A DNA stretch of 64,000 bases, taken from positions 23,476 through 87,475 of the forward strand of contig JANXRE010000068.1 in NCBI GenBank assembly GCA_025353165.1, read 5' to 3'. The notes beneath the pieces were generated by a model. It did no database searches, was not told the origin of the DNA, and saw only the letters and a list, made by a program, of their open reading frames with translations. The DNA comes from Acidobacteriota bacterium (lineage in GTDB: Bacteria > Acidobacteriota > Terriglobia > Bryobacterales > Bryobacteraceae). Below are positions 42,828 through 53,700 of the stretch, in pieces. Position 1 is the stretch's first letter, and every line of letters starts with the position of its first letter. The position numbers and the translations under genes were made by a program.

Positions 42828-45194
42828 TTATGGGCGAAAAAGATTGTTCAGGTTCTCGGGCGATTCGCGGGTGGACGGGTTCAAGACCACCAGCGGGTCG
42901 GACGCCAGCGCATCGCCCAGCCGCGCCGGGTCCGCGATGCCCTGCCGCCAAGCCAGTTCGAAGTTGAACTCCATCTCTCCATGGCTGTCGGCCACGAAGT
43001 TCGTGTGCCAGAAATTATCGAACACCATCGCCAGCAGGCGATGCGTGTCGGGAGGCGCGGTGGTGCGGCGCTCGACGGTGTGCGGACCGCCGACGGACAC
43101 CAGCGCCGCGTCGCGCGTCACCCACATCCAGCCACCCTCCGGCGCGGCATAGTGCGCCCAGCCGTCGATGGCATAGTAGTCGCGGCACGAGCCCTCGAGC
43201 TGGTCGGTGTACGGCGTGAACGGAACGCCTCCGCTGGAGAACACCGGCATGCGCCCCTCGGTGGGGAACGCGAACGCGAGGTAGAACACCTCCGGCGCGG
43301 TGGAGCTGACGCGGTTCAGCTGCACCGTCACGCGCGCCCGCGGCTCGTCTTTGTACAGTTCGATCCGCCGCGTGCTGTCTCTCAATCTCGGATGACTGAC
43401 CGGCTGCGTGTAGACCATCGTGTGCGCGGTTTCTTCGACGCCGGCGGTCCCGTAGCCCGGTTCCATTGCGACCAGGTACTTATGGCGCAGCGCTTCGCGT
43501 TCCCGCGCGTCCTTGGCCCCGTGGATCTCGCCGATGTTGGGCCGGTTCGCGGCCGCTACGGAAAGAAAGTGTCCGGCCTCTCCCGCGAACAACGGCTTCG
43601 TCATTCCCGGCCATGTCGCGGAAACGGGCCAGCCGTTGCTGTCCGTTTCGACGGCCGGCTTGCCGGTGTTCACCGATACTTCCGCCGCGGTCTTTGTCAG
43701 CCGGTACGCGGCAATGGATCGCGGCGGCATCCCGCCGACCCACAATTTCGTCAGGCCCTCCTTGCCTGCGTGCAGCGCGATTCGCGATTTTGCGTCTTCT
43801 ACCGCTACGAAATCGTCGCGCATCGCGCGCGTCGAAAAGCGAGCCCAACCGGTGTACGGCTCGCCGCTCGTATTCGCCACATACAACCCTTCCGGCAGCG
43901 GATCGATCTTCGTGCGCGCGCGCCGCGAAAGCAGCCATTCCGCCGCGCCGCGGGGCCGGTGCGCCAGCAGGCTTTTCTCGGTGTATTGCCCGATGGTCTC
44001 GATTCCGTCTGGCTCCCGAATGCTCGCGTCCGCGCCCCAGGTGTGCTCGTCGAAAAGACACAAGTTTTTCAAAATGTTTTCGACACTCGCCCGCGCCGAG
44101 ACAGGCATTGGTCCCCATACCGGCGACACCGCGGCGATCAGCTTGCGCTTCGCGATGCGGCTGGCCGCGAGTTCGCGCGGTCCGGATGCGTCTCCGTTGG
44201 CCCACCAATCCGTCCACTCTCCCTCCAGCGTGCGGACACGCCCACCGATCTCCTTCTCCATCGAGAACACGGCGTCCGTCGCCGTCGTGAATCGCAATGC
44301 CGGCTCCAATCCGAGCTTGTTCCATGCATCGACAAATCCTGCGAGCGGCGGGAATGGCCCGTCGTTGTCCCATCGCCACTGATTCGTGTAGGACAACATC
44401 AGCGTCGGGTAATCGTAGCCTTCCGCCTGCAACTTCGCCAGCCGCTCCAGCAAATGCGCGTGCGCCGTACGCAGGGATGCCTCGTCGGTTCGCAGCATAT
44501 CGCCCGGCCGCGGCGGCCCGAGCGCCGTGTCCTGGGCGCGCCCGCCGCGCAGCCACGCCTTGGCTTCGAAATACGAGAACGCCGTTCCGTAATGATCGCC
44601 CAGCCACACAAACATGCGGCGTCCGTCCGGCATCTTCCACCAGAATGCCGACGGCCGCCGGAACGGAGGCCCGCCGCTGTCCGGGTTGATGCCCATCAGC
44701 AGATGCGAGATGCCTTTGTCCAACAACCGCAGCGCCCCGGCGCGCGGGAAACCGTTCACGTCATTCTGCATCGCGGCGCGCGGATTGAGCGCGCGCCACA
44801 CATTGGCAGGCAGCCACGACAACATCTGTCCCCACTGCATCGCGTTTTGAAACGGCGTCTGGTTGAACGGCAGGGCCATAATGTCCATCTGTCCGGACCG
44901 AACGGCCGCGACGAGTTGTTGGCGTTGAACTGGCGTTCGGTCGCGCCACCAGTCGTCGACAGTGAGGATCGCCTCGGCGGTCCAGCGGAAATGCTTGTTT
45001 CTCTGACATGCATCCAGCGCGGCGTCGAGATAGCGTTTCTGCAAATCGCGCGTCACCGACGGCAGATCGGTGAAGCCGACGTCCGTATGCGAGTGATGAA
45101 TGATGTCTACCCGGCGAACCCCGGGGTTGTCCGCGGCGGCAAGGATCAGCGGCGCGGGCAGGCAGTAGAGGAATTCTCGTCGAGTTGACATCAC
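42828..45194 (-). CDS. GH38-like glycoside hydrolase (DUF5054-type), exported
   Basis: 788 residues. STRREFLYCLPAPLILAAA is a Tat-like signal. IIHHSHTDVGFTD (residues 31-43) is the GH38 N-terminal zinc motif (HxxTDVG), and the barrel continues with TVDDWWRDRTP, MALPFNQTP and GISHLLMGINPD. The C-terminal half is a beta domain (FVAVEDAKSRIALHAG, FYLAFAFPTEGRMPVFSSGG). Classical GH38 enzymes cleave alpha-mannosides; this branch is uncharacterised as far as I know, so substrate is open. Part of the operon running 48501 to 40628. Confidence 0.8.
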   Translation of the reverse strand: MMSTRREFLYCLPAPLILAAADNPGVRRVDIIHHSHTDVGFTDLPSVTRDLQKRYLDAALDACQRNKHFRWTAEAILTVDDWWRDRTPVQRQQLVAAVRSGQMDIMALPFNQTPFQNAMQWGQMLSWLPANVWRALNPRAAMQNDVNGFPRAGALRLLDKGISHLLMGINPDSGGPPFRRPSAFWWKMPDGRRMFVWLGDHYGTAFSYFEAKAWLRGGRAQDTALGPPRPGDMLRTDEASLRTAHAHLLERLAKLQAEGYDYPTLMLSYTNQWRWDNDGPFPPLAGFVDAWNKLGLEPALRFTTATDAVFSMEKEIGGRVRTLEGEWTDWWANGDASGPRELAASRIAKRKLIAAVSPVWGPMPVSARASVENILKNLCLFDEHTWGADASIREPDGIETIGQYTEKSLLAHRPRGAAEWLLSRRARTKIDPLPEGLYVANTSGEPYTGWARFSTRAMRDDFVAVEDAKSRIALHAGKEGLTKLWVGGMPPRSIAAYRLTKTAAEVSVNTGKPAVETDSNGWPVSATWPGMTKPLFAGEAGHFLSVAAANRPNIGEIHGAKDAREREALRHKYLVAMEPGYGTAGVEETAHTMVYTQPVSHPRLRDSTRRIELYKDEPRARVTVQLNRVSSTAPEVFYLAFAFPTEGRMPVFSSGGVPFTPYTDQLEGSCRDYYAIDGWAHYAAPEGGWMWVTRDAALVSVGGPHTVERRTTAPPDTHRLLAMVFDNFWHTNFVADSHGEMEFNFELAWRQGIADPARLGDALASDPLVVLNPSTRESPENLNNLFRP

Positions 45195-45213
45195 AGCTTG
45201 CCTAGAGTGGTTA

Positions 45214-47229
45214 CTACCACAACTGACACTGCTTGTCCGCCGCTCGTACCATGGGGTCGCCGGCCTGGCACTGAAACGCCTTCCGAAACTCGGGCATGTT
45301 TTGAAGCGTGCCGTTCGCCCGAAACTTGGGTAGCGGGTGCGGATCGGTGTTCAGCCGCAGGCGCGTGGCTTCGGGACGGTATTGGCTGGCCCAGACCCGC
45401 GCAAACGCGAGGAAGAATCGCTGGTCGGCCGTAAAGCCGTCCAGCTCGGCCGCAGCCGGTTTGCCGCGCAGTGTACGCTGATACGCCTTGTAGGCGAGCG
45501 TCAAACCGCCGAGGTCGCCCATCGCCTCGCCGACCACCAGCTTCCCGTTGTGATGCTGGCCGTCGCCGATTTCGAGGGTGTTGAACTCGTCGACCACGCA
45601 CCCGGCGCGCTGCTCGAATTTCTTGCGATCCTCGTCGGTCCACCAGTTCTTCAGGTTGCCTTCGGCGTCGAATTTCGATCCCTGGTCGTCGAAGCCGTGG
45701 CCCATCTCGTGGCCGATCACGGCGCCAATTGCGCCGTAATTCGCGGCGTCGTCGGCGGTCATGTCGAACATTGGCGGTTGAAGAATACCGGCCGGAAACG
45801 CGATTTCGTTGAACGTTGGATTGTAGTATGCGTTGACAGTCGGCGGAGTCATGCCCCAGTCGTTGCGATCCACCGGCTTTCCGATCTTCGCGAGTTGATA
45901 GATCTGATTAAACCGGCCGGCAGCGCGGGCGTCGTCGAAGTAGTTCCCGGGCTCGATCTTCAGGCCGGAGTAATCGCGCCACCGGTCGGGATAGCCGATC
46001 TTGGACGCGAATGCGTTCAGCTTCAGGAGGGCATTCTTTCGCGTTTCGGGGGCGAGCCAGTCCGCGGCATCGAGTTGCTCGCGCAGCGTGGTGCGCAGAT
46101 TCTCCACCAGCTTGCTCATGCGGCGCTTGGCCTCGGGCGGAAAATACTTCTGCACGAAGAGTTGCCCGAGTGCGTCTCCCATCGACCGGTCCACCGCGTT
46201 CGCGCAGGTCTGCCAGCGGGGCAACTTCTCTTTTACTCCGTTGAGTACTTTACTTTCGAAAGTAAACTCTTCATCGAAAAACGGCTCGGCCATCAGAGAA
46301 GCGGATGCATTGACGACGCGCCAGCGCAGCCAGTTCTTCCAATCGTCCAGCGGCGACGCGGCGATCTGCGCGTTGAGTTTTTCGAGAAGCCTGGGCTCCG
46401 TGACGTTGATCGGCGCAGCCGTGTCGAGGTGGAACTGAACGAACAGCGGCTTCCAAACGAAGTTCGGCGTGAGCGCGGACATTCCGGCGAAATCCATTTT
46501 GTGATAACGAGAGTAAGGATCGCGGCGCTGCACGTTGGTCGGCGTGGCCTCGGCGAACGAGGTTTCGAACGTTAGGATCATCTTCGCTTCCGCGTCCGCG
46601 GCGTCCGGTTTGTCGCCCAGCAACTGCATCATCCGCGAGACGTGACCCACAAACTCCTCGCGAATTTGCTTCGACTTGGGATCGTCCTTGAAGTAGTAAT
46701 CGCGATCGGGGAGCGATAGAGCGCCGGCACTGACATTCGCGATCGTCTGCTTGGAATTCTTGAGGTCCGGCGAGCCTGTTATGGCAACCGGGCCGATGCG
46801 CCCGTGCTGCTGGAGTTCCACGATCACTGCATTCAGATCCTTGGCCGAAGAAATCGCGGAGATGCGGGCGAGGTCCGGATAGATGGGTTCCGCGCCGCGG
46901 AGATCGATGTCGGCGGTCGCCATGCAGCTCGAATAGAAACTGGCGATCTTGCGCTCGTTGGAACCGGCCGCGGCGGCTTTGTTCGCGGACGCCGCGTCCA
47001 AAATGGCGTGCAGGCGCTCGCGGTTGGCTTCGGCAATTACCGACATCGTTCCCCAGGTTGGGTACCGCGCGGGTATTGGGTTTTTGTCTACCCAAGTGCC
47101 GTTGGCGTAACGCCAGAAGTCGTCACAGGGCTTGCAGGCGGTGTCCATGCCGGACCGGTCGATGCCGCTACGCGGAGCGTCGGATGCCATCAGCATGGCG
47201 GCGATGAGGAACGAAAGCGGGACTCGCAT
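45214..47229 (-). CDS. M13 family (neprilysin/PepO-like) metallopeptidase, secreted
   Basis: 671 residues with a signal peptide (PLSFLIAAMLMASDAP). CKPCDDFWRYANGTW, VNAYYNP (substrate Asn), VIGHEMGHGFDDQG (HExxH zinc site near residue 505), VGEAMGDLGG (third ligand Glu and Asp) and the terminal CQLW are all M13 hallmarks. It should cleave short peptides outside the cytoplasm. A perfect 18-bp palindrome lies inside the gene (46249-46266). Gap of 19 bp to the GH38-like gene. Confidence 0.95.
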   Translation of the reverse strand: MRVPLSFLIAAMLMASDAPRSGIDRSGMDTACKPCDDFWRYANGTWVDKNPIPARYPTWGTMSVIAEANRERLHAILDAASANKAAAAGSNERKIASFYSSCMATADIDLRGAEPIYPDLARISAISSAKDLNAVIVELQQHGRIGPVAITGSPDLKNSKQTIANVSAGALSLPDRDYYFKDDPKSKQIREEFVGHVSRMMQLLGDKPDAADAEAKMILTFETSFAEATPTNVQRRDPYSRYHKMDFAGMSALTPNFVWKPLFVQFHLDTAAPINVTEPRLLEKLNAQIAASPLDDWKNWLRWRVVNASASLMAEPFFDEEFTFESKVLNGVKEKLPRWQTCANAVDRSMGDALGQLFVQKYFPPEAKRRMSKLVENLRTTLREQLDAADWLAPETRKNALLKLNAFASKIGYPDRWRDYSGLKIEPGNYFDDARAAGRFNQIYQLAKIGKPVDRNDWGMTPPTVNAYYNPTFNEIAFPAGILQPPMFDMTADDAANYGAIGAVIGHEMGHGFDDQGSKFDAEGNLKNWWTDEDRKKFEQRAGCVVDEFNTLEIGDGQHHNGKLVVGEAMGDLGGLTLAYKAYQRTLRGKPAAAELDGFTADQRFFLAFARVWASQYRPEATRLRLNTDPHPLPKFRANGTLQNMPEFRKAFQCQAGDPMVRAADKQCQLW

Positions 47230-47262
47230 AAAAAAGAGTAGGCGAACCCCACGGCGGTTGGG

Positions 47263-48501
47263 TTACTTGAAGATGATTTCCGACTTGCCGCTAAACTTTC
47301 GATAGGTTCGGAACTCGACGACGTTGCGAATGCAGTCGGACTTTCCGCGAAAGCACGCTAGCGTCTCGGCGTGCGACGGCAGCAGGAATTTGTCGGTGCC
47401 AAGATTCACCCACGCGTAGTCGATGGCGGTTTCCACCGCGTCGTTGGGGAATCCCTTCGGCAGTTGAACGGCCTGCAACTCAATCCGCAGCACGCGCGCC
47501 GAATCCTTGGCGATCCACACGGTGCCACGGTAGGCGGGGCGCACGGTCTGGGCCGACGCTTCCACGGTCCAGTGCGAGTAAGCGCGCTCCACTTCGAACT
47601 TGTACACCACCGCTTCCTGGCCCGATGTGGAACGCTCTCCCGAGAAGTTGAACTCGGCATGCGTGGCCGGCCAAAACAGGTCCGACAGGATGCTTGCGAA
47701 TTCGCCGGTGGACCAGGCTCCGGTTTCCTTTATCGCCCCCTTCACCGGCTTCCCGTCGATGGCGAGTTTCTCGTACCGCTCCTTGCCATCTTCGTACACC
47801 ACGTCGGCGGACACGACGTCTTTGGGCCTCCAACTCACGGGCCGGCCCTCGCTGTAGTAGCGGGTGGTGAATTGCTGGCACATGTAGTTAGGAAGTCCGG
47901 TGAGAAACGATTCGGACGCGGCCCGCGCGCGTTCAATCATCGAGGGCGGAGCCGCGGATTCCGCCTTGGTCTCGACGACCGGCTCGGGGGGCTCTTCCTC
48001 GGCCTTGGCCGCGGGCTGCGGGCGCGGCTTGGGAATCCCCCGTCGCAACTGCGGAGGCCCCTCGTCTTCGGGATCGAAAGCCGGCGGCGGTCTTACGACG
48101 GCACCGGGTTCGGGCGGGGTTGGCGTGGGACTCGCGGCGGCTTCACGAACCGGAGGATTCTCGCCTTTGGTCACGGACGTAGCAGTGAAAAAGCCCCGGT
48201 CGTCCTCGGTCGCTTCCACCTGCACGTAATCGCCGGAAGCGAGGGCATCCGCTCTCTTTGTGCTCTCGTTTAACCGGAAAACGATGATTCGATGATCGGG
48301 GCATTCGATCTCCAGATCCTTGGCCTCGAGCCGGGTGATCCAGCCGTCCAGATGCTTCTTCTCAGCGGCAGCTTTTTGCTTAGAGCGTCGAGGAAACGGA
48401 AGGCCCGGCCCTTGCGGAGACCCGAGTTGGACGAGCAGAAGGATGGCGAGAAGGCTGGTCAACTTGCAGTTTAGACGTGGCAAACAGGCGGCTGGGTTCA
48501 T
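47263..48501 (-). CDS. Secreted hypothetical protein with small beta domain and proline-rich linker
   Basis: 412 residues from the ATG at 48501 (a GTG five codons upstream is possible). Signal peptide CKLTSLLAILLLVQLGSPQ. Residues ~45-110 form a DUF5666-like small beta-barrel (LDGWITRLEAKDLEIECPDH, GDYVQVEATEDDRGFFTATSV); ~115-195 is a Pro/Ala/Glu-rich linker; the C-terminal ~220 residues are beta-rich with paired Cys (CFRGKSDC). A common acidobacterial architecture without known function. First gene of the minus-strand operon, divergent from the fibre operon. Confidence 0.7.
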   Translation of the reverse strand: MNPAACLPRLNCKLTSLLAILLLVQLGSPQGPGLPFPRRSKQKAAAEKKHLDGWITRLEAKDLEIECPDHRIIVFRLNESTKRADALASGDYVQVEATEDDRGFFTATSVTKGENPPVREAAASPTPTPPEPGAVVRPPPAFDPEDEGPPQLRRGIPKPRPQPAAKAEEEPPEPVVETKAESAAPPSMIERARAASESFLTGLPNYMCQQFTTRYYSEGRPVSWRPKDVVSADVVYEDGKERYEKLAIDGKPVKGAIKETGAWSTGEFASILSDLFWPATHAEFNFSGERSTSGQEAVVYKFEVERAYSHWTVEASAQTVRPAYRGTVWIAKDSARVLRIELQAVQLPKGFPNDAVETAIDYAWVNLGTDKFLLPSHAETLACFRGKSDCIRNVVEFRTYRKFSGKSEIIFK

Positions 48502-48679
48502 GATTTTCGATCGCACATTCCGCCGCAGCTACTCTTAACCATATAAAAGAGTTACAGGCTTTATTGACTGATACAACGGGTCCTCGGAGGCGGTTTTACG
48601 CCCTCGGGATGCTACTTCTGAGGCGGGAAGGGACGACGAACCTGATTCCGTTGCCCGCCCGAAATTTTGGAGGTAATCC

Positions 48680-50698
48680 ATGAGATTCGCGACAGTGGCG
48701 CTCTTTTTTAGCGGCTGCTTCGCCCAGACGGCCGTCGACCTAGCCCACCAGTCCAAGAGCGTGGATTTTTCGGGCATGGCGCACACACGTCCCGCGCAGG
48801 TTGGAACCAGTCTTCCAGCAGCCTGCGCGGTGGGCGAGGTGTTCTTCAAATCGGACGCCGCCCCCGGCAAGAACCTGTACGTGGCGACTTCGGCTTCGCC
48901 CTGCGCATGGACGCAAGTGGCGGCGCCAGCCGCGACCGCCGGAGGTTCGCCAGGACAGATTCAGTACAACAACACAGGCTCCTTCAACGGCTTCACGGTC
49001 AGCGGCGACGGAACGTTGAACACCGCCACGGGTGCGCTGACCGTCACGAAGACGAACGGCGCGTTTTTCGCGCCGTCCGCGACGATCGACGCCACGTCGG
49101 CCTCGAACATCACCGCGGGTACGCTCCCGGGCGGACGATTGCCGGTGTTCGCAGGCGACGTATCGAGCGCAGGCGGAAGCGCCGCCATCAACGTCCTCCG
49201 GATCAACGGCACAAGCGTTCCGCTGAACGCGAGCGCCGATACGGTTCTGGGTACGACGGGTGCCGCCACGGCAGCGTGGTTCGCGATCCCGAACTGCCAG
49301 GATTCGTCGGGCAATCATCTGAACTATAACACGCCGATCCACGCCTTCACGTGCGGCACCACCAGCAGCGGCGGGGGCGGCGGAACCTCTGGCGGGATGC
49401 CGCTGGTGGACGACACCGGCGCGGCGGCAAACGCTTATGCCGGGTGCCCGGCGGGCGCTCCCGCGCTGACGGACGGATTCGCCATCCTGTTTCGCGCGAA
49501 GTACGCCAACACGTCGAACTCGACGTTCGCGTACTGCGGAGGAACGGCCAAGAAGGTGATGAACTCCGAGGCCACCGAGTTGGGGGCCGGGCACATGTCC
49601 CAGAGCCCGATCGCGCTCTGGAATCACGCCGCCACCAAGACTTACAACGGCAACCAATCGTTCGTGATCGGCGACCTGGTATGGGACAACGGCACGGCGC
49701 AATGGTATGTGAGCGTCTTCACGGGAACCTGCGTGGGCTGCCTGGGCGATGCGAGCAAGCTGATCCCGGTGAATCCGCGCACGGTGACGCTGGTTTACCA
49801 CCAGCAGGTGGACAGGTGGGAGATTCACTCGTCCCTGCGCCATGCAACGACTACCGAGGCCATCTCGGGGACCGACAACACGACAGCGATGTCACCGTTG
49901 GAGGTGCTGCAGTCCATCAATCAAAACGCGCCGCTGGCAACGGCCACGCCCAATAGGTACGACTACGGGCGCTACACGGGATCGGCCTGGGCGGGGGCGG
50001 GAACGCCCACGAATCCAGGCAGCGGGCGGGTGCCGCGCCGCTGGATCGTGGACGGATCCACCATTCTGCGATCGGACGGTATGCTGCCCTTCCTAACCGG
50101 GTGCAGCACCGGACCGGTGGCCCTGGCGCCGACGGGCGTCCGCCCGATGATGCTTCAATACAGCTCCGGCGGAACCGCACCGGGGTCGTCTTGTTACATC
50201 TCCAACGGATCTTTGCCGCCAACATGGGCGGGAACCACGATTAAGTTCGACACGCAGGTACAGGTCTCCGCGACCGCGAACATCAGTTACCTGATTGGCG
50301 TCGTCGGTTCCGCGGCGGCGCAGTCGTCCGGGGTATTGAGCTACTCGGCGGGGAGCTACGCCGCGCCGCTGGCCGCTTTCCGGTTCAACACCGCGGCGGG
50401 GGACGCGCGATGGAAATGCGTCGCGTCCGTCGACGGCACCACGCCCCTGGTGGCGGACACCGGCGCGCAGGGCACGGTGGATGGAAACGTCCACCAGTTC
50501 CAGATCTTCATCGACGACGCCTTGAACACGATCCATTTCTACTTAGACACGACGGAGGTGTGCGCCGGGACGGCATGGGGCCCGGAACTTCCCGCCAATT
50601 CGGCGATGACGCCTTACCTGGGGATCTATCAGACCGCCGCGTTCGGCTCGCCACAAACTCTTACCCTGGCCTACGTTTGGCTGGAAGCAAACCGATAG
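48680..50698 (+). CDS. Secreted phage tail-fibre-like protein A
   Basis: 672 residues. GGAGGT 5 bp before the ATG is a strong ribosome site; RFATVALFFSGCFAQ is a signal peptide. Residues ~88-220 carry fibre modules: GSPGQIQYNNTGSF, GTLNTATGALTVTKTNG, SATIDATSASNITAGTLPGGR, and a cassette ending PNCQDSSGNHLNYNT. Both modules recur in protein B. A Gly-rich hinge follows, and the last ~170 residues read as a jelly-roll domain of the type found at phage structural protein ends (DARWKCVASVDGTTPLVADT, HFYLDTTEVC, TPYLGIYQTAA). No enzyme motif seen. First gene of a four-gene operon; spacing to the next is 12 bp. Confidence 0.8.
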   Translation: MRFATVALFFSGCFAQTAVDLAHQSKSVDFSGMAHTRPAQVGTSLPAACAVGEVFFKSDAAPGKNLYVATSASPCAWTQVAAPAATAGGSPGQIQYNNTGSFNGFTVSGDGTLNTATGALTVTKTNGAFFAPSATIDATSASNITAGTLPGGRLPVFAGDVSSAGGSAAINVLRINGTSVPLNASADTVLGTTGAATAAWFAIPNCQDSSGNHLNYNTPIHAFTCGTTSSGGGGGTSGGMPLVDDTGAAANAYAGCPAGAPALTDGFAILFRAKYANTSNSTFAYCGGTAKKVMNSEATELGAGHMSQSPIALWNHAATKTYNGNQSFVIGDLVWDNGTAQWYVSVFTGTCVGCLGDASKLIPVNPRTVTLVYHQQVDRWEIHSSLRHATTTEAISGTDNTTAMSPLEVLQSINQNAPLATATPNRYDYGRYTGSAWAGAGTPTNPGSGRVPRRWIVDGSTILRSDGMLPFLTGCSTGPVALAPTGVRPMMLQYSSGGTAPGSSCYISNGSLPPTWAGTTIKFDTQVQVSATANISYLIGVVGSAAAQSSGVLSYSAGSYAAPLAAFRFNTAAGDARWKCVASVDGTTPLVADTGAQGTVDGNVHQFQIFIDDALNTIHFYLDTTEVCAGTAWGPELPANSAMTPYLGIYQTAAFGSPQTLTLAYVWLEANR

Positions 50699-50710
50699 GA
50701 GCACTCAGTC

Positions 50711-53700
50711 ATGATTTCCAAGATTGTAATATCGACACTGTTTTCTTACTCTTTAGCGCTGGCTCAGACGACCATCTTCGGTCTGACAATAACCCGGACA
50801 CAAACCTCCGATCCGACCGGAACTTCTTGCACCAACCCGCTGGAATTTGCGGTCTACGGCACGAAGTGGCTGGCCTGCGCGGGCGGCACGTGGCAGGCCA
50901 TCGGCGGGGCTTCGGGCGGAGGATCTCCCGCCGGATTGAACGGCCAGATCCAATACAACAATGGCGGCTCGTTCGCCGGGCTTACTGTCGGCGGCGACGG
51001 AGCCGTCAACATGTCCTCGGGAGCGCTGACGGTTACGAGAACCAATGGCGCGTCTTTCGCGCCCTCCGCGACTGTCGATACAACGGACGCGGCCAACATT
51101 GCCATCGGGACGTTGAGCGCGGCCCGCCTGCCCGCCACGATCAACGCGAACACCACCGGGAATGCGCTGACGGCGACCTGTCTCACAACGCCTCGCAGCA
51201 TCAACGGCGTCGCTTTCGACGGCACGTCCGACGTCATACTCCCGAATCCGAATGTCTACGTCGTGGACGGTGTTACCTATAAATCGATCCGCGAGGCTTA
51301 CAACGCTTGTTCCGCTAACCGGACAGCTAACAATGGCGGAATTGGAACGTGCGACATCTACGATTCCAATTTGCCGGAAACGATGCAGCAACTCCCTTGG
51401 AAGGCCGACCACACGGAGCGCATTAACGTGAACCTCCACCTCGGTCCCGGGGTGCTGACGTTGTGCGACTCCGGAACCACCTACGACGGCGCATGCTCCG
51501 CGCCCTTCAGTCTGGCTACCGGGAACGGCGGGCATATCACCGGCGCAGGCGCGGGCCTCTCGTTGTCCGACACGAATTCCATCATCCGTGCCGGTGCGTT
51601 GGAGACTGGGTTGCCACTGATGATACTCGGCGATACCTCCACCACCCAGGACTCTTTTGGATCGATCATCCGAGACGTGGATGTCGACTGTAACGGGAAC
51701 AGCGGGATGAGCGGCATTTTCAACTCCTCGGCGCAAGAGAACAGCGAAGTTTCCCAGGTTAGAGTCAGAAATTGCCCGAATGTCGGAGTTTGGCTGTCGA
51801 GTATCAAGGCCACTAATTTCATGCTGCGAGGATTGAACATCGGATCGGCGGCGGCAACGACGCCATCCTCCATCCAGCTCTTGCTGGCGAACGTCGGGAA
51901 CCCGCGTCCCATCGAGGGCGCCACCCTGAACGGGCTGAACGGCTATAACTTTCCGATCGCCACCGCCAGCGGGACCGCTTCCGGCCTGGTCGGGACGATC
52001 GCCGGAATTTCTCCGGGGTTTAGCGGGACAAGAATCGCTCCCAACCTCGGGCCGAAAGGTGCGCCAACCTTCATCACCATTTCCGGACTTCCGATAGGAT
52101 GGAATGGCACCTGGCCAGTGTTGTCCACCACCGGATGCGTGTCTAATGTCTGCACCGGCATGACTTTTTTGCTCGCCGGCAACCCGGCCGGATTTGCCGC
52201 GGTGGCCGGCTCCAGCATCGCCCTCGCGCCTACCTATGCCGCGGTGTATTGTTCCGGAGACTGTTCCGGTTTCGGCGATTTAAGCGCGTCCGTGGTGGGG
52301 ATGAACGTACAGGCGAACGGAATCCATGTTGAGCATGTTGGAATCGGACAAGAAGTTGCTACCAATGCAAATCCCAAAGCGATCGTACTGCACGCCGTCG
52401 CGCCGTCCTGCACGGCCACGGTCTATTCCTGCGTGCAATTTGAGAACAGCGCCTTTAACCGGGGTTCTTCCGTAAGAAACCTGAGCGCCGGCGGAGCCAA
52501 CTACTCCATCACCGATCTGCTCCTCGGAAGATCAAAAACAGAGCAATGGGTCGAGGAGTACACCACCGGAACACCGGCAATTCCTTCCACACCCCTAACG
52601 GAGTTCGGGGTTCCGCTCTATTTGGTGGAGCGGGCGTGCCCGGCTGCCGGATTCGCCGGACTGGATGTACTATGCGCGGATAACGCCGCCCATCGCATTA
52701 AAGCCAGCAACAACAATGGCGGGTTTGTGCAATTAGTGCAAAGCGGAGCCGACATCGGGGCCAGCGACCAGGTCCTGAAGATCAACGGCACCAGCGTCCC
52801 GGCGAACGCCGCGGCGGACACCATGCTCGGAACGACGGCGGCGGCATCGGCTTCCTGGTTTGCCGTTCCGAACTGCCAGGATGCCAGCGGGAATCACCTC
52901 AACTACAACACCACGACTCACTCGTTTTCCTGTGGCAATACGGGCGGAGGAGCAGCTACTGCACCCGCGGGCTCTCCCGGCCAGCTCCAGTACAACAATG
53001 CCGGCGCCTTTGGTGCAGTTCCCACGATGAACGGCGACGGCACGCTCAACACCTCCACCGGAGCTCTGTTAACCACAAAGACCAACGGCGCGTCATTCGC
53101 CCCCTCGGCTACCGTCGACACGACGAATGCCGGCAACATCTCCGGCGGGACTCTGAACGCAGCCCGCTTGCCGGCATCCATCACTTCCAGCACAACCGGC
53201 GGGGCGTCGACGGCGACAGCCCTCGCGACGGCGCGCACTATCAACGGCGTGGCCTTCGATGGAACGGCGAACATTACCATCGCGGATGCCACCAAGGCGC
53301 TTACCACAACCACGGTAAACGGACATGCGCTTAGTTCCAACGTCGTGGTATCCGCCTCGGACCTGACGATCGGAACTCTCCCGCATGGCCAACTCCCGGC
53401 CCTCGTATCCGGGGATATTCCCCCGAATGCGGCTAACACGAGCGGGAATGCCACAACGGCGACCGCTCTGCAAACCGCCAGAGCGATCAACGGAGTCAAC
53501 TTCGACGGGACCGCGAACATTACCATCGCGGACTCCAGCAAGGCGCCTTTAACCACCACGGTCAACAGCCATCCCCTCTCCGGCAATGTGACTGTCACCG
53601 CGAGCGACATAGGGGTTCCCGCCGACAACTGGAAATGGGTCTTCTGCAGCCCCGGTCCGTGCGCCAACGACACCGCCGGACCCGGCCAGATCGCTATGCA

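Noticed and set aside
42981..45188. Long plus-strand frame opposite the GH38-like gene
   Set aside because: Antisense shadow: Arg/His/Pro-rich translation with no family resemblance, produced by high GC codon bias of the real gene.
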